Source: Flavivirga spongiicola (GTDB lineage: Bacteria > Bacteroidota > Bacteroidia > Flavobacteriales > Flavobacteriaceae). From it: DNA of 64,000 nucleotides. This document shows positions 28,080 through 36,826 of the stretch, piece after piece. Position 1 is the stretch's first letter, and every line of letters starts with the position of its first letter. Below the pieces are notes generated by a model, which saw only the letters and a list, made by a program, of their open reading frames with translations, was not told the DNA's origin and ran no database searches. Location of the stretch: the NCBI RefSeq assembly GCF_030540825.1, contig NZ_JAUOEO010000001.1, positions 3,857,001 through 3,921,000 of the forward strand. The letters are read 5' to 3'. The position numbers and the translations under genes were made by a program.

Positions 28080-28940
28080 ATGATTTTAATTGTTGATAGT
28101 GGTTCTACAAAATCTGATTGGATAGCTGTAGATAGTAATGGTAATCAATTACTGGAAAAAATACGTACTAAAGGGCTTAACCCAGCTATTTTACCAAAAA
28201 AGAAATTAAAAAAAATAATTAAATCTAATAGTTTATTAAAGGAGCATAAGGAAAGTGTTAGTCATGTTTTCTTTTATGGGGCTGGTTGTGGTACGGCAAA
28301 ACCATCAGCACTTTTAAAACAGGTGTTAGAAAAAATGTTTGTCAATGCCCATGTTGAAGTGAATGAAGATACCATGGCTGCGGTTTATTCTACAATTAGT
28401 CATGATAAAGAGGCGGCAGTAGTTTGTATTCTGGGAACGGGGTCTAATTGTAGTTACTATAATGGTAAAGAGTTAGTGCAGAGTGTTGACTCTTTAGGAT
28501 ACTCTATTATGGATGATGCCTCTGGTAATTATTATGGACGTCAATTGATTAGAGATTATTATTTTAATCATATGCCGGAAGACATTAAAATAGCCATCAG
28601 CAGTAAATTTAATATGGAGTCTGATTATATAAAGTATAACTTATACAAACAACCTAATCCTAGTGCGTATCTAGCCAGTTTTGCTGAGTTTATGTTTTTA
28701 AATAAGGAGTCAGAATATATTAGTAACCTTATAAAAAAAGGCATCCGATTATTTGCTATTAATATGATTATGCAATATAAAGAGGAGCTAAAAACCGCTC
28801 CAGTTCATTTTGCAGGGTCTATTGCATATTTCTCACAAGATGAAATTAAAGCTGTAGCTCAAGAGATGGGATTTACAGTTGGTAATTTTGAGCGAAGACC
28901 TATTGAAGGTCTGGTGTCTTTTCACACTAAAAATTTATAA
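28080..28940 (+). CDS. BadF/BadG-type N-acetylglucosamine kinase-like protein
   Basis: This 286-residue ASKHA-fold protein has the phosphate-1 motif ILIVDSGSTKSDWIAVD and the phosphate-2 motif VCILGTGSNCSYYNG. SLGYSIMDDASGNYYGRQLI and FAGSIAYFSQDEI follow. The family includes eukaryotic-type GlcNAc kinases, so it may phosphorylate an amino sugar from peptidoglycan or chitin recycling; the substrate is inferred only. It lies 12 bp after the gap terminator and has its own terminator. Confidence 0.85.
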   Translation: MILIVDSGSTKSDWIAVDSNGNQLLEKIRTKGLNPAILPKKKLKKIIKSNSLLKEHKESVSHVFFYGAGCGTAKPSALLKQVLEKMFVNAHVEVNEDTMAAVYSTISHDKEAAVVCILGTGSNCSYYNGKELVQSVDSLGYSIMDDASGNYYGRQLIRDYYFNHMPEDIKIAISSKFNMESDYIKYNLYKQPNPSAYLASFAEFMFLNKESEYISNLIKKGIRLFAINMIMQYKEELKTAPVHFAGSIAYFSQDEIKAVAQEMGFTVGNFERRPIEGLVSFHTKNL

Positions 28941-28959
28941 GTTTTTTAATCTAAAAATT

Positions 28960-28986
28960 CCCCGATCAAGCATCGGGGTTTTCTTC
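28960..28986 (+). terminator. Rho-independent terminator
   Basis: CCCCGAT (28960-28966), a 5-nt loop, ATCGGGG (28972-28978), then TTTTCTTCT. It is a textbook hairpin and T-tail 20 bp after the kinase-like gene. Confidence 0.9.
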
Positions 28987-28990
28987 TCAC

Positions 28991-29035
28991 TTCTCCTTGA
29001 GAGAGGTCGGAACTGCTTTTTACAGTTTCGGGTAA
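28991..29035. repeat. Dispersed CTCTCC intergenic repeat, copy 1
   Basis: TTCTCCTTGAGAGAGGTCGG, followed by AACTGC-T5-ACAGTTTCGGGT, matches 49601-49650 (CTCTCCTTTGGAGAGGTCAG, then AATTGT-T7-GCAATCCTGGGT). Each copy contains two small hairpins, CTCTCC with GAGAGG and ACTG with CAGT. It is non-coding and dispersed. Confidence 0.6.
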
Positions 29036-29225
29036 AGTAAAACACAAAATTTCGATTTTTGATCCTGAAGCCAAAACTTTGTGCTCAACTTGATATGGGT
29101 ATGAAACTGGCAAAATATCCTTACGGCTTGCCTCGGGGGATAGTCGGTTTTAATAATTTTTTTATTTATCACGCAACCGTTTTAATGATATATCATCTTA
29201 GATATAAAATCATTAGATGCGTTTT

Positions 29226-29543
29226 ATGAAAAAAATAGTATTACTGGTAACTTTATGTTCGTTGTTTTTAGCTTGCAAAAATGATGATGATTCAGCTGAA
29301 ATTAAATATGAATCCACAGCAGTGATTAAAGGCCAAGATCTTACATTATGTGCTTGCTGTGGAGGATGGATAATAGAAATTGATAACATGACCACAGATT
29401 ATCGATTTGAAATACTTCCTGAAAATGCTAATATAGATCTGCAAAAAGTAACATTTCCTTTAAATGTAAAACTGAATTGGGAAGTAAATAATACATGTGC
29501 ATCTATTACACGTATTATAATCGAAGATATTATTGAAATGTAA
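29226..29543 (+). CDS. Small lipoprotein with CACCGGW motif
   Basis: This 105-residue protein starts at the ATG at 29226, which gives MKKIVLLVTLCSLFLACKND, a lipoprotein signal with lipobox LFLAC. The mature part has the unusual cysteine cluster LTLCACCGGWIIEID at about 38-52 and one more Cys near the end. The cluster could bind a metal or form a disulfide. I recall similar short lipoproteins in Flavobacteriaceae without known function. The ATG at 29217 is an in-frame alternative. Confidence 0.75.
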   Translation: MKKIVLLVTLCSLFLACKNDDDSAEIKYESTAVIKGQDLTLCACCGGWIIEIDNMTTDYRFEILPENANIDLQKVTFPLNVKLNWEVNNTCASITRIIIEDIIEM

Positions 29544-29665
29544 AAGATTTAAAACCATAATTTTTTATAGAGTGTTGACTAATAAGAGCCTACCATTTTT
29601 TCATGCTTATATACTACACAGGTGCTTTAAACCACTGTGATTCAGTAATAAAAACTGAGAGAAAA

Positions 29666-29746
29666 ATGCTAGCTGAAGGTTTAATTGGTTTACAAGCAGA
29701 AGGGCAAAGTATAGCGTTAAGAGAAATAAAAATAAAGGAATTATAA
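29666..29746 (+). pseudogene. Remnant of a DUF1080 (3-keto-disaccharide hydrolase) C-terminus
   Basis: The frame encodes MLAEGLIGLQAEGQSIALRE followed by IKIKEL and a stop. The pattern GLIGLQAEGQ...EFRNIKIKEL is the typical end of DUF1080 glycoside-binding or hydrolase proteins. Nothing upstream extends it, as two stops precede it, so only the last 26 residues of a lost gene remain. Confidence 0.5.
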
Positions 29747-29790
29747 AGTTTTAATATAATTTGAATAAGTTTGTTAAAACGTATTAATAA

Positions 29791-31215
29791 ATGAGCTTTT
29801 TCTCACGGTTTACTAAATCTATAAAAAAAAGAAGGGTATTATCTTTTTTTATTTTTATTTCTATGGCCACCATACTATTGGTGAGCTATTTCTTTCTTGA
29901 AAAGAAAATTGGTTTAGAAACGATAGCATTGTTTTTATTTATTCTAGCCATAATACAAGTTTTTGTATTGCAGTATTTTTTTAAAAATCAATTAAAAAAC
30001 GATACTGTACAATCAAATTTAAACATTCGAATTAAGGAGCTGAAAGCAATTCTTGAAGAATCTGATAGAATAATTGAGCATAAATCAATTTATTTAGCAA
30101 ACATGAGTTATGAGGTTCGTACACCACTTAGTACTGTTTTAGGCATGCTAAACATGTTAAAGCAGACGGAACTTAATAGCGATCAAAAAGCACAGGTTGA
30201 AATAGCAGAATATTCTTCGAAACATTTATTGCAATTAGTAAACATGGTGACTGATAATGCTGATGTGGAAACAGGAGATATTAAATTAGATTTATTAGCG
30301 ATAGATTTAAAATCGGATTTATCCCGTCTTTTTAAAGTCTTTGAATATCAAGCCTGGGAAAAAGGTTTAGAATTTGATTTTAAGTTTTTATATGAAGAAA
30401 AAGAAACGTTTTCTGTTTTAGGTGATTCGGCTAGAATTCAACAAATATTGATCAATTTGATTAACAACGCTATAAAGTTTACTAACTATGGAAAGATATC
30501 AATTATAGTAGATCAATCTATTGGTATTGATGACGACCAAATAGTAACATTTTATGTTAAAGATACAGGTATAGGTATGCGGCAAGATGAAGTTAAACGA
30601 ATTTTTGATAACGCTTCAGGCCCATATAATGCGTCTATGATGAGAGATTATAGAGGAGGAGGTATAGGGCTTTCTATTTCGCATCAGCTGGTAAAACTAA
30701 TGGGAGGCGAGTTAAAATTAGAGAGTAAAGAAAATGAAGGATCGACTTTCTATTTTAGTTTACAGCTAAAAAAGACATTAAATATTAAAGCAGAAAACAT
30801 TGGGCAAAAACCTATACTTCAAGATAAGTTCAGCGTTTTGGTAGCTGAAGATAATCGAACGAATCAAAAAGTTATTAAATTTTTACTAGAGCGTCAAGGC
30901 GCCGATTGCACTTTTGTGAAAAATGGTATAGAAGCAGTTGAGTTGTATAAAATTTTAGATTTCGATATGATATTTATGGATATTTATATGCCAGATATGG
31001 ATGGATATGAGGCGACCAAGGCTATTCAAAAAACTGAGAAATACACTAACAAAAAAACTCCTATAATTGCCGTTTCTGCAAGTGCTTTTGAAGAAGACAT
31101 CATTAACGCTAAACGAGCTGGGATTGATGAGTTTTTAGCAAAACCAATAGAAACAGACAGACTAAAAGAGTTGTTAATTAAATACTCTAAGAAAGATAAA
31201 GAAACATCGATTTAA
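29791..31215 (+). CDS. Hybrid histidine kinase/response regulator lacking the phospho-acceptor His
   Basis: This 474-residue protein has two membrane helices (about 17-35 and 45-64) with almost no periplasmic sensor. A DHp-like domain (about 95-160), a HATPase domain (about 205-325) and a C-terminal receiver (about 345-468) follow. ATP-site motifs are intact: NNAIKF, DTGIGM and GGGIGLSIS. The receiver keeps its Asp in MIFMDIYMPDMDG and the Lys in LAKPI. In the H-box the sequence is LANMSYEVRTP: Tyr107 (TAT at 30109-30111) stands where the phosphorylated His belongs. It cannot autophosphorylate in the usual way, so it may be a pseudokinase or be phosphorylated by a partner. Confidence 0.88.
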   Translation: MSFFSRFTKSIKKRRVLSFFIFISMATILLVSYFFLEKKIGLETIALFLFILAIIQVFVLQYFFKNQLKNDTVQSNLNIRIKELKAILEESDRIIEHKSIYLANMSYEVRTPLSTVLGMLNMLKQTELNSDQKAQVEIAEYSSKHLLQLVNMVTDNADVETGDIKLDLLAIDLKSDLSRLFKVFEYQAWEKGLEFDFKFLYEEKETFSVLGDSARIQQILINLINNAIKFTNYGKISIIVDQSIGIDDDQIVTFYVKDTGIGMRQDEVKRIFDNASGPYNASMMRDYRGGGIGLSISHQLVKLMGGELKLESKENEGSTFYFSLQLKKTLNIKAENIGQKPILQDKFSVLVAEDNRTNQKVIKFLLERQGADCTFVKNGIEAVELYKILDFDMIFMDIYMPDMDGYEATKAIQKTEKYTNKKTPIIAVSASAFEEDIINAKRAGIDEFLAKPIETDRLKELLIKYSKKDKETSI

Positions 31216-31359
31216 ATGAACCCTTATTATCTTTTTATTTATTGTTGCCCGATTAAAATTATCGAATACAGTTTGAAGCCTGGCTAATTACAATTAAGTC
31301 TTTGTTCTAGATTCTAATAGCAAAGCGGTCTTATGTCTTTAGTCGGACATTAATGATTT

Positions 31360-31740
31360 TTATTTTATAGCTATCATGCTTATCTCTACATTAACATCTT
31401 TGGGTAGTCTGGCAACTTGTACAGTTTCTCGTGCAGGAGCAGTATCGTCATTAAAATAGCTACCATAGATGGCATTTATTTGATTGAAATCATCCATATT
31501 ACTAATGAAAATAGACGTTTTTATAACGTGTTCAAAAGTCATGTTTACTGCTTCTAAAACCGCTTTAAGATTCTGCATAACTTGAGCGGTTTCAGTTTTT
31601 ATATCTCCCAAAACAAGGACTCCCGTTTCTGGGTTAAAGGCAATTTGTCCAGAAGTATATAAAGTATTACCACTTAACACTGCTTGGTTATAAGGGCCAA
31701 TAGGAGCTGGTGCTTTAGATGTTGTAATTATTTTTTTCAT
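31360..31740 (-). CDS. RidA family protein (Rid/YjgF/UK114)
   Basis: This 126-residue protein has the family features GPYNQAVLSGNTLYTSGQIA near the N-terminus and the C-terminal signature ARETVQVARLPKDVNVEISM, with the substrate-binding Arg. RidA deaminates reactive enamine and imine intermediates such as 2-aminoacrylate. It lies 82 bp downstream of lptD on the same strand, an arrangement I recall as common in Flavobacteriaceae, so co-transcription is likely. Confidence 0.92.
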   Translation of the reverse strand: MKKIITTSKAPAPIGPYNQAVLSGNTLYTSGQIAFNPETGVLVLGDIKTETAQVMQNLKAVLEAVNMTFEHVIKTSIFISNMDDFNQINAIYGSYFNDDTAPARETVQVARLPKDVNVEISMIAIK

Positions 31741-31822
31741 TGAAATATCTTTTATTTCATTTCCGCGAAAGAGGAAATCTTGTTATACTTTTCTTAAATT
31801 ATTAAAACGACGTTATAAAACT

Positions 31823-34567
31823 CTAGAGTCTAATGTCTGGTTGTCTACGTTTTTCATATTTTAAATCTTTTAAAATACTTGATTTAATACCAATAAAGAA
31901 ATTCCATGAACTTCTTGAGCTAAAAGGTACCCAACTAAAATTCATACGCCAACTCAATAAATCGCGTTCAAAACGTAGTTGTGTATAAGTAAAGCCTGCA
32001 TTCTTTAAATCGTAACCAGATGATGCGCCAACAGACCACTTGGGGGATAACTCTAAGTCTCCAGAAAACATAAGTGAATGCGATGAGATTTCATTCTGCC
32101 TCCTGGAATTTGAATAGTTTACAGCATAGGCTAGACGTAAACTCCAGGGGATTTTATAATTATAGTGTTCACTTGGAGGTTCTTCTTTTTCTTCTTTTTT
32201 GTTGTTAATTTGTTGATTAGAAAAATCTTGAGAAACCCCAAACAGATCATCAGCACGACCACCACTACGTAAATTTTCGTCTATATTTTTGTCTTTATCT
32301 TTGTCCCCTTTTTTGCTGGATAAAGACCAACTAGTAGTCAAATTTGCACTCGTTAACCTAAAGAAACTGCCTCCATTATCAATATTAAATTTATTAATTT
32401 TTCTATTATTGTTATCTAATGCATAGGGGTCTAAAGTAGCACCAAAATTTACGCTCATTTTATTATTAAAAAGTTGTGTGCCACCACTCATTCTAACAGG
32501 GCTCCACTGTAGCGAGTCACCAGCAAAATTATAAGAAGTAGAAAAGTTTAAATTATTTAATATTATTATTTTTTTAGGTTCTGTAGCAGTACTATCTTTA
32601 TCACGAACTTTAGCTTCTATATTGTTGGATACGGAGATTCCCATAGAACTTGAAAAGTTTTTATTGGGGGCTCCAAAAATACCTCCGTCAAATCTGGAAA
32701 ACTCAACATCACTGGTCGTTAACCCATCTGCACTAACAACTTCATAGCTATCGTAATATTTATCAAAAGAAGGATTTATATTATAACTTATCGAAGGTCT
32801 TATGACATGCCTTATAGCCTTTATTTTAGGATCCTTGCCTTCTTTTTCAAAATTAAACATACCATAAATAGTAGTTCCTAAACTGGTACTAAAATTATAA
32901 GTCCTAAAAGAGTCAAAACCATTTATAGTTTCTGTAACTTCTTTGCGTTCTATAGGGTCAAAAGATTTATTTACAGTTTTAAAAGTCCAGACTTCATTAA
33001 AATTAGTACTGGCGCTAAGACTAAAATATTTAAATATTTTAAAATTAGTACTTAATGGGATAGAATGCTGAAAACCTGCTTTGGCATCATCAAACATTTC
33101 CTTTTTAAAGAAAAGAGAATCGGTTGTTTGAATTCTATTTTCACCTCTCACATTATACTGCAAATTTATATTTTGAATAATGCCTTTTTTAGATCCTGAT
33201 TTTGTAGCAAACGGATACATTCTACCAACACTACCTTGAAATGTAGGGAGTGTCATGTTTATGGTCTCCGTATTAGTGTTTTGCGAATGTGTCGCTGTTA
33301 CGCTAAAATTCACTTGTGGTTCTCCTTGAAATGTTTTAGAGTATGATACAGATGACGACAAAGAATTATTTAAAAAAGCACCTGTATTGACTTGATTCAC
33401 AGACGAACGATAATAGGTACTACTACCCAAGTTCACCGAAGCTGAAAATCGTGAATTAGGATTTGCCTTACTATCCTGGCTATGAGACCAACGTAGGTTA
33501 TAAATAGTATTTCTTGAGTAATCAGGGAAACCCCGTTCACTATTAATTAAATTTTCATATCTAAAACCTAAATTACCTCTAAACTTATAACGTTTAGAGT
33601 AAGTACTTTCTAATCGTACGCCATAACTACCATTGGTATAGTAATCTCCAATAACTGCTAAATCAACATAATCATTAATTGCAAAATAATACCCGCCATT
33701 TTGTAAAAAGAATCCACGATCGTTCTGCTCACCAAATGAAGGTATTATGACCCCAGAAGTTTGCTTGTCACTTTGTGGAAAAAAAGCAAACGGTACTCCA
33801 ATAGGTGTGGGTACATCATATATAAATAAATTGGCTAATCCTGTAACTATTTTTTTACCAGGAACAATTTTTGCTTTTCGAAGCTTGATGTAATATTCAG
33901 GGTCTTCAAGGTCTTCAGCAGTTGTGTATTTAGCATTTTTTAAGAAGTACACAGAATCATTCTCCTTCTTAGTGATTTGGGCAATGACTGTACCTTCGCC
34001 TTGTTCTGTTTTAGAATTAAATATAAGTGCTTTTTTTGACTCAGTATTAAAAATAATAGAATCCGGTTCTACGACATTAGATCCTTGAGTGAAAACAGGT
34101 TTTTGGGTATATCCTTCAATAGAATCTGTTATGCCCTTAGCGTATACTGTATTTTTAGTATAATCAATAACAATACTACCTGAAGTAATATTCATATCTC
34201 CATAATCAATCTTAGCATTATTGTATAAGTAAAGCTTTTGTTTTTTTTGATTGAATGTAGTATAATCATCTGCATGATAAGTAACAATATTTTCTAAAAG
34301 CTCTTTTTTAGGAGCAATAGAATCTGTTAATGTAGAATCTTGACTTTTTTCAGATACTTCTGGGACTAGAAGGCTGTCTGTAGTAGAAATCACACTGTCT
34401 TTAACACTTCGGTTAATGGTTTTACCCTTTTTAGGGATGTCTTGAGCAAAGCTAAACGTGTTAATAAACACTGTAAAACTTAATGCAAAAAGTATTTTAA
34501 AGTTGTTTGTATGCAACGCTTTTAAATGTATTTTTGTAAAAGTATGGCTCGGTTTTTGAAAAGCCAA
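31823..34567 (-). CDS. lptD: LPS assembly outer-membrane protein LptD (Bacteroidota type)
   Basis: This 914-residue protein has a signal sequence near residues 22-41. An OstA/LptD N-terminal beta-jellyroll is at about 95-235 (DDYTTFNQKKQKLYLYNNAK onward), and the long C-terminal beta-barrel includes GVPFAFFPQSDKQTSGVIIP. It inserts LPS into the outer leaflet. The start is a TTG giving MAFQKPSHTFTKI. A further in-frame TTG (before HTNNFKILF) is possible, since a TAnnTTTG-like box overlaps the first one. It diverges from the amidase gene. Confidence 0.9.
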   Translation of the reverse strand: MAFQKPSHTFTKIHLKALHTNNFKILFALSFTVFINTFSFAQDIPKKGKTINRSVKDSVISTTDSLLVPEVSEKSQDSTLTDSIAPKKELLENIVTYHADDYTTFNQKKQKLYLYNNAKIDYGDMNITSGSIVIDYTKNTVYAKGITDSIEGYTQKPVFTQGSNVVEPDSIIFNTESKKALIFNSKTEQGEGTVIAQITKKENDSVYFLKNAKYTTAEDLEDPEYYIKLRKAKIVPGKKIVTGLANLFIYDVPTPIGVPFAFFPQSDKQTSGVIIPSFGEQNDRGFFLQNGGYYFAINDYVDLAVIGDYYTNGSYGVRLESTYSKRYKFRGNLGFRYENLINSERGFPDYSRNTIYNLRWSHSQDSKANPNSRFSASVNLGSSTYYRSSVNQVNTGAFLNNSLSSSVSYSKTFQGEPQVNFSVTATHSQNTNTETINMTLPTFQGSVGRMYPFATKSGSKKGIIQNINLQYNVRGENRIQTTDSLFFKKEMFDDAKAGFQHSIPLSTNFKIFKYFSLSASTNFNEVWTFKTVNKSFDPIERKEVTETINGFDSFRTYNFSTSLGTTIYGMFNFEKEGKDPKIKAIRHVIRPSISYNINPSFDKYYDSYEVVSADGLTTSDVEFSRFDGGIFGAPNKNFSSSMGISVSNNIEAKVRDKDSTATEPKKIIILNNLNFSTSYNFAGDSLQWSPVRMSGGTQLFNNKMSVNFGATLDPYALDNNNRKINKFNIDNGGSFFRLTSANLTTSWSLSSKKGDKDKDKNIDENLRSGGRADDLFGVSQDFSNQQINNKKEEKEEPPSEHYNYKIPWSLRLAYAVNYSNSRRQNEISSHSLMFSGDLELSPKWSVGASSGYDLKNAGFTYTQLRFERDLLSWRMNFSWVPFSSRSSWNFFIGIKSSILKDLKYEKRRQPDIRL

Positions 34568-34732
34568 AATTACATATATTTTTCTGTGATTGATTTAATA
34601 ATCAATTAAAAATTTAAAATTAAAATAAACCGAGTTTTTTAATCGATGAAACTCTTATATAGTATCCTTTGTTAAAACAACAAATACGGTGAAATATGAC
34701 AAGTTTTCGATTAAAGTTAATTTATATACCAC

Positions 34733-35839
34733 ATGAAAACGCACAGAGTATTACTTTTCGTATCCTTTATAACAGTATTAACATTTTCGTCATTTAAAAA
34801 AGATGAAGATTTAAATAGAGATAAGTTTGTTGTTGTGTTGGATGCTGGACATGGCGGACATGATCCAGGTAATCTGGGTAATGGTTATAAAGAAAAAGAT
34901 ATTGCCCTAAAGATCGTTTTAGAAGTAGGGAAGCAACTTCAGAAAAACCCAGATATAAAAGTGGTTTATACACGAAAAAAAGATGTATTTATTGATTTAT
35001 TCGTTAGAGGGCAAATAGCCAATAAAGCAAATGCGGATTTATTTGTATCGGTGCATTGTAATGCTCATAATTCACAAGCCCATGGAACAGAAACATTTGT
35101 ATTAGGTACACATAGAAATCAAACGAATTTTGAAGTTGCAAAAAAGGAGAATTCAGTAATTTTTCTAGAAAATGATTACGAAAAAAATTATGCAGGTTTT
35201 GATCCTAATTCGCCGGAATCTGTTATGAGCATATTGTTAAGTCAAGAAGAATACCTAGATCAAAGTATTATGCTAGCGAGTTTAATACAAAAAAAGTTTA
35301 CTAATTCATTAAGGCGTAAAAATAGAGGTGTTAAACAAGCTGGGTTTATTGTTTTACATCAAACTGTGATGCCGAGTGTTTTAGTTGAAACAGGGTTTTT
35401 ATCATATAAAAAAGAAGGCTCTTATCTGAATTCGAAAAAAGGACAACAACAGATGTCCAATTCTATTGTTAGTGCTATTTTGGAATATAAAAGTAGTTTA
35501 GAAAAAAATGTGAATGATTATAATGATTATTCAGTTATAAATGATACAACAGAATCTGTTGAGTCAACTTTGGACGATATCATTTTTAAAGTGCAAATTG
35601 CGGCAGGTTCAACACCACTTGAAACAAAACCTTATAATTTTAAAGGATTACAAGGAGTTTCTCGTTTAAAAGACGGTAATATTTATAAGTATTTTTATGG
35701 CGCTACACCAGATTATGATAAAATAAAAGAACTCGAAGAGGAGGTTGCAGAAAAAGGATATACTTCGAGTTTTGTTGTCGCTTTTAAAGCCGGAAAAAAA
35801 ATAGCATTGATAGATGCTTTAAAAACTATTGCTAATTAA
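34733..35839 (+). CDS. N-acetylmuramoyl-L-alanine amidase (Amidase_3)
   Basis: This 368-residue protein has an N-terminal signal (about 1-22) and the zinc amidase domain at about 33-252: VVLDAGHGGHDPGNLG (His40), EKDIALK (Glu54), SVHCNAHNSQAHGTE and PSVLVETGFLS. It cleaves the amide between MurNAc and L-Ala in the periplasm, for cell separation or remodelling. The C-terminal 90 residues (IIFKVQIAAGSTPLETKPYN onward) resemble a SPOR-like peptidoglycan-binding domain. It is followed by mlaD-like and Fe-S genes on the same strand. Confidence 0.92.
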   Translation: MKTHRVLLFVSFITVLTFSSFKKDEDLNRDKFVVVLDAGHGGHDPGNLGNGYKEKDIALKIVLEVGKQLQKNPDIKVVYTRKKDVFIDLFVRGQIANKANADLFVSVHCNAHNSQAHGTETFVLGTHRNQTNFEVAKKENSVIFLENDYEKNYAGFDPNSPESVMSILLSQEEYLDQSIMLASLIQKKFTNSLRRKNRGVKQAGFIVLHQTVMPSVLVETGFLSYKKEGSYLNSKKGQQQMSNSIVSAILEYKSSLEKNVNDYNDYSVINDTTESVESTLDDIIFKVQIAAGSTPLETKPYNFKGLQGVSRLKDGNIYKYFYGATPDYDKIKELEEEVAEKGYTSSFVVAFKAGKKIALIDALKTIAN

Positions 35840-35888
35840 GTTGTTTCTTTCAAATTTATTTTAAATTTGTTTTCTAATACATTTTAGT

Positions 35889-36821
35889 TTGAAAATATCA
35901 AAAGAAGTTAAAACAGGCATATTAGTTATATCAGGGATCATACTCTTTATTTTTGGATTTAATTATTTAAAAGGTCAAAACCTATTCGATTCTACTAATG
36001 TTTATTATACAGAGTTTGACTATAATGCCTTATCCCAATCATCCTTAGTGACCGTTAAAGGTAACTCGGTAGGAAAAATTAAGGATATCACTTACGATTT
36101 TAAAACTGGAAAAACCAGAGTCGCCTTTTTTGTAAATGAAGAATTGAAATTTTCGAAAAACAGCATAGTTAGACTTTATGAAACTAGTTTAATGGGAGGA
36201 AATGCTATAGCCATAATATTAGCTAAAGATGGTGATATTGCAAAATCTGGTGATGTTTTAAAATCAGAAGTAGAAACAGGACTGGTATCCAGTCTTTCCA
36301 AAAACTTTTCAGGAATTAGTAGCGAATTAAATTCTACATTAAGAGCAACAGATACACTATTTACGAGTTTAAATGAGTTCGTTAACGATAATTCCGAAGC
36401 TGGGCTAAAGAGTACTATAAAAGGCTTAAATGAAACTTTAAAATCTTTTAAAGCGACTTCTAATACGGTTAATAGTGTCCTTTCTAAAAATGATAAGAGT
36501 ATAACCAGTATCCTTGAAAAATTTAAAGCGTCCAGTAATGATTTAGCGGCATTATCTGCTGAATTAAAAAATGCTAATATTGGTTCGACTGTAGAAACTT
36601 TAAAAAATACGCTTAACAATTTAAACAACATACTAGCGGCCCTTAATAAAGGAGAAGGTTCTATGGGAAAACTCCTTAAAGATGAAACTTTGTATAATAA
36701 TTTAGAAGGAGCTACTAAAGAAATGGAAGCCTTATTAAAGGATATCAAACTGCATCCAAAACGCTATTTCCGAATTTTATCAAAAAAAGAAATTCCATAT
36801 AAAGAGGAGGAAACTAAATAA
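35889..36821 (+). CDS. MlaD family substrate-binding protein
   Basis: This 310-residue protein starts at a TTG (35889), giving MKISKEVKTGILVISGIILF. No ATG fits before the membrane anchor (about 9-27). The MCE/MlaD domain (about 38-115; SLVTVKGNSVGKIKDITYDF) is followed by a long helical tail, typical of the periplasmic lipid-binding component of ABC importers. It would take part in retrograde phospholipid transport. The partner ATPase and permease (MlaFE) are not adjacent. Confidence 0.9.
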   Translation: MKISKEVKTGILVISGIILFIFGFNYLKGQNLFDSTNVYYTEFDYNALSQSSLVTVKGNSVGKIKDITYDFKTGKTRVAFFVNEELKFSKNSIVRLYETSLMGGNAIAIILAKDGDIAKSGDVLKSEVETGLVSSLSKNFSGISSELNSTLRATDTLFTSLNEFVNDNSEAGLKSTIKGLNETLKSFKATSNTVNSVLSKNDKSITSILEKFKASSNDLAALSAELKNANIGSTVETLKNTLNNLNNILAALNKGEGSMGKLLKDETLYNNLEGATKEMEALLKDIKLHPKRYFRILSKKEIPYKEEETK

Positions 36822-36826
36822 ACTTT

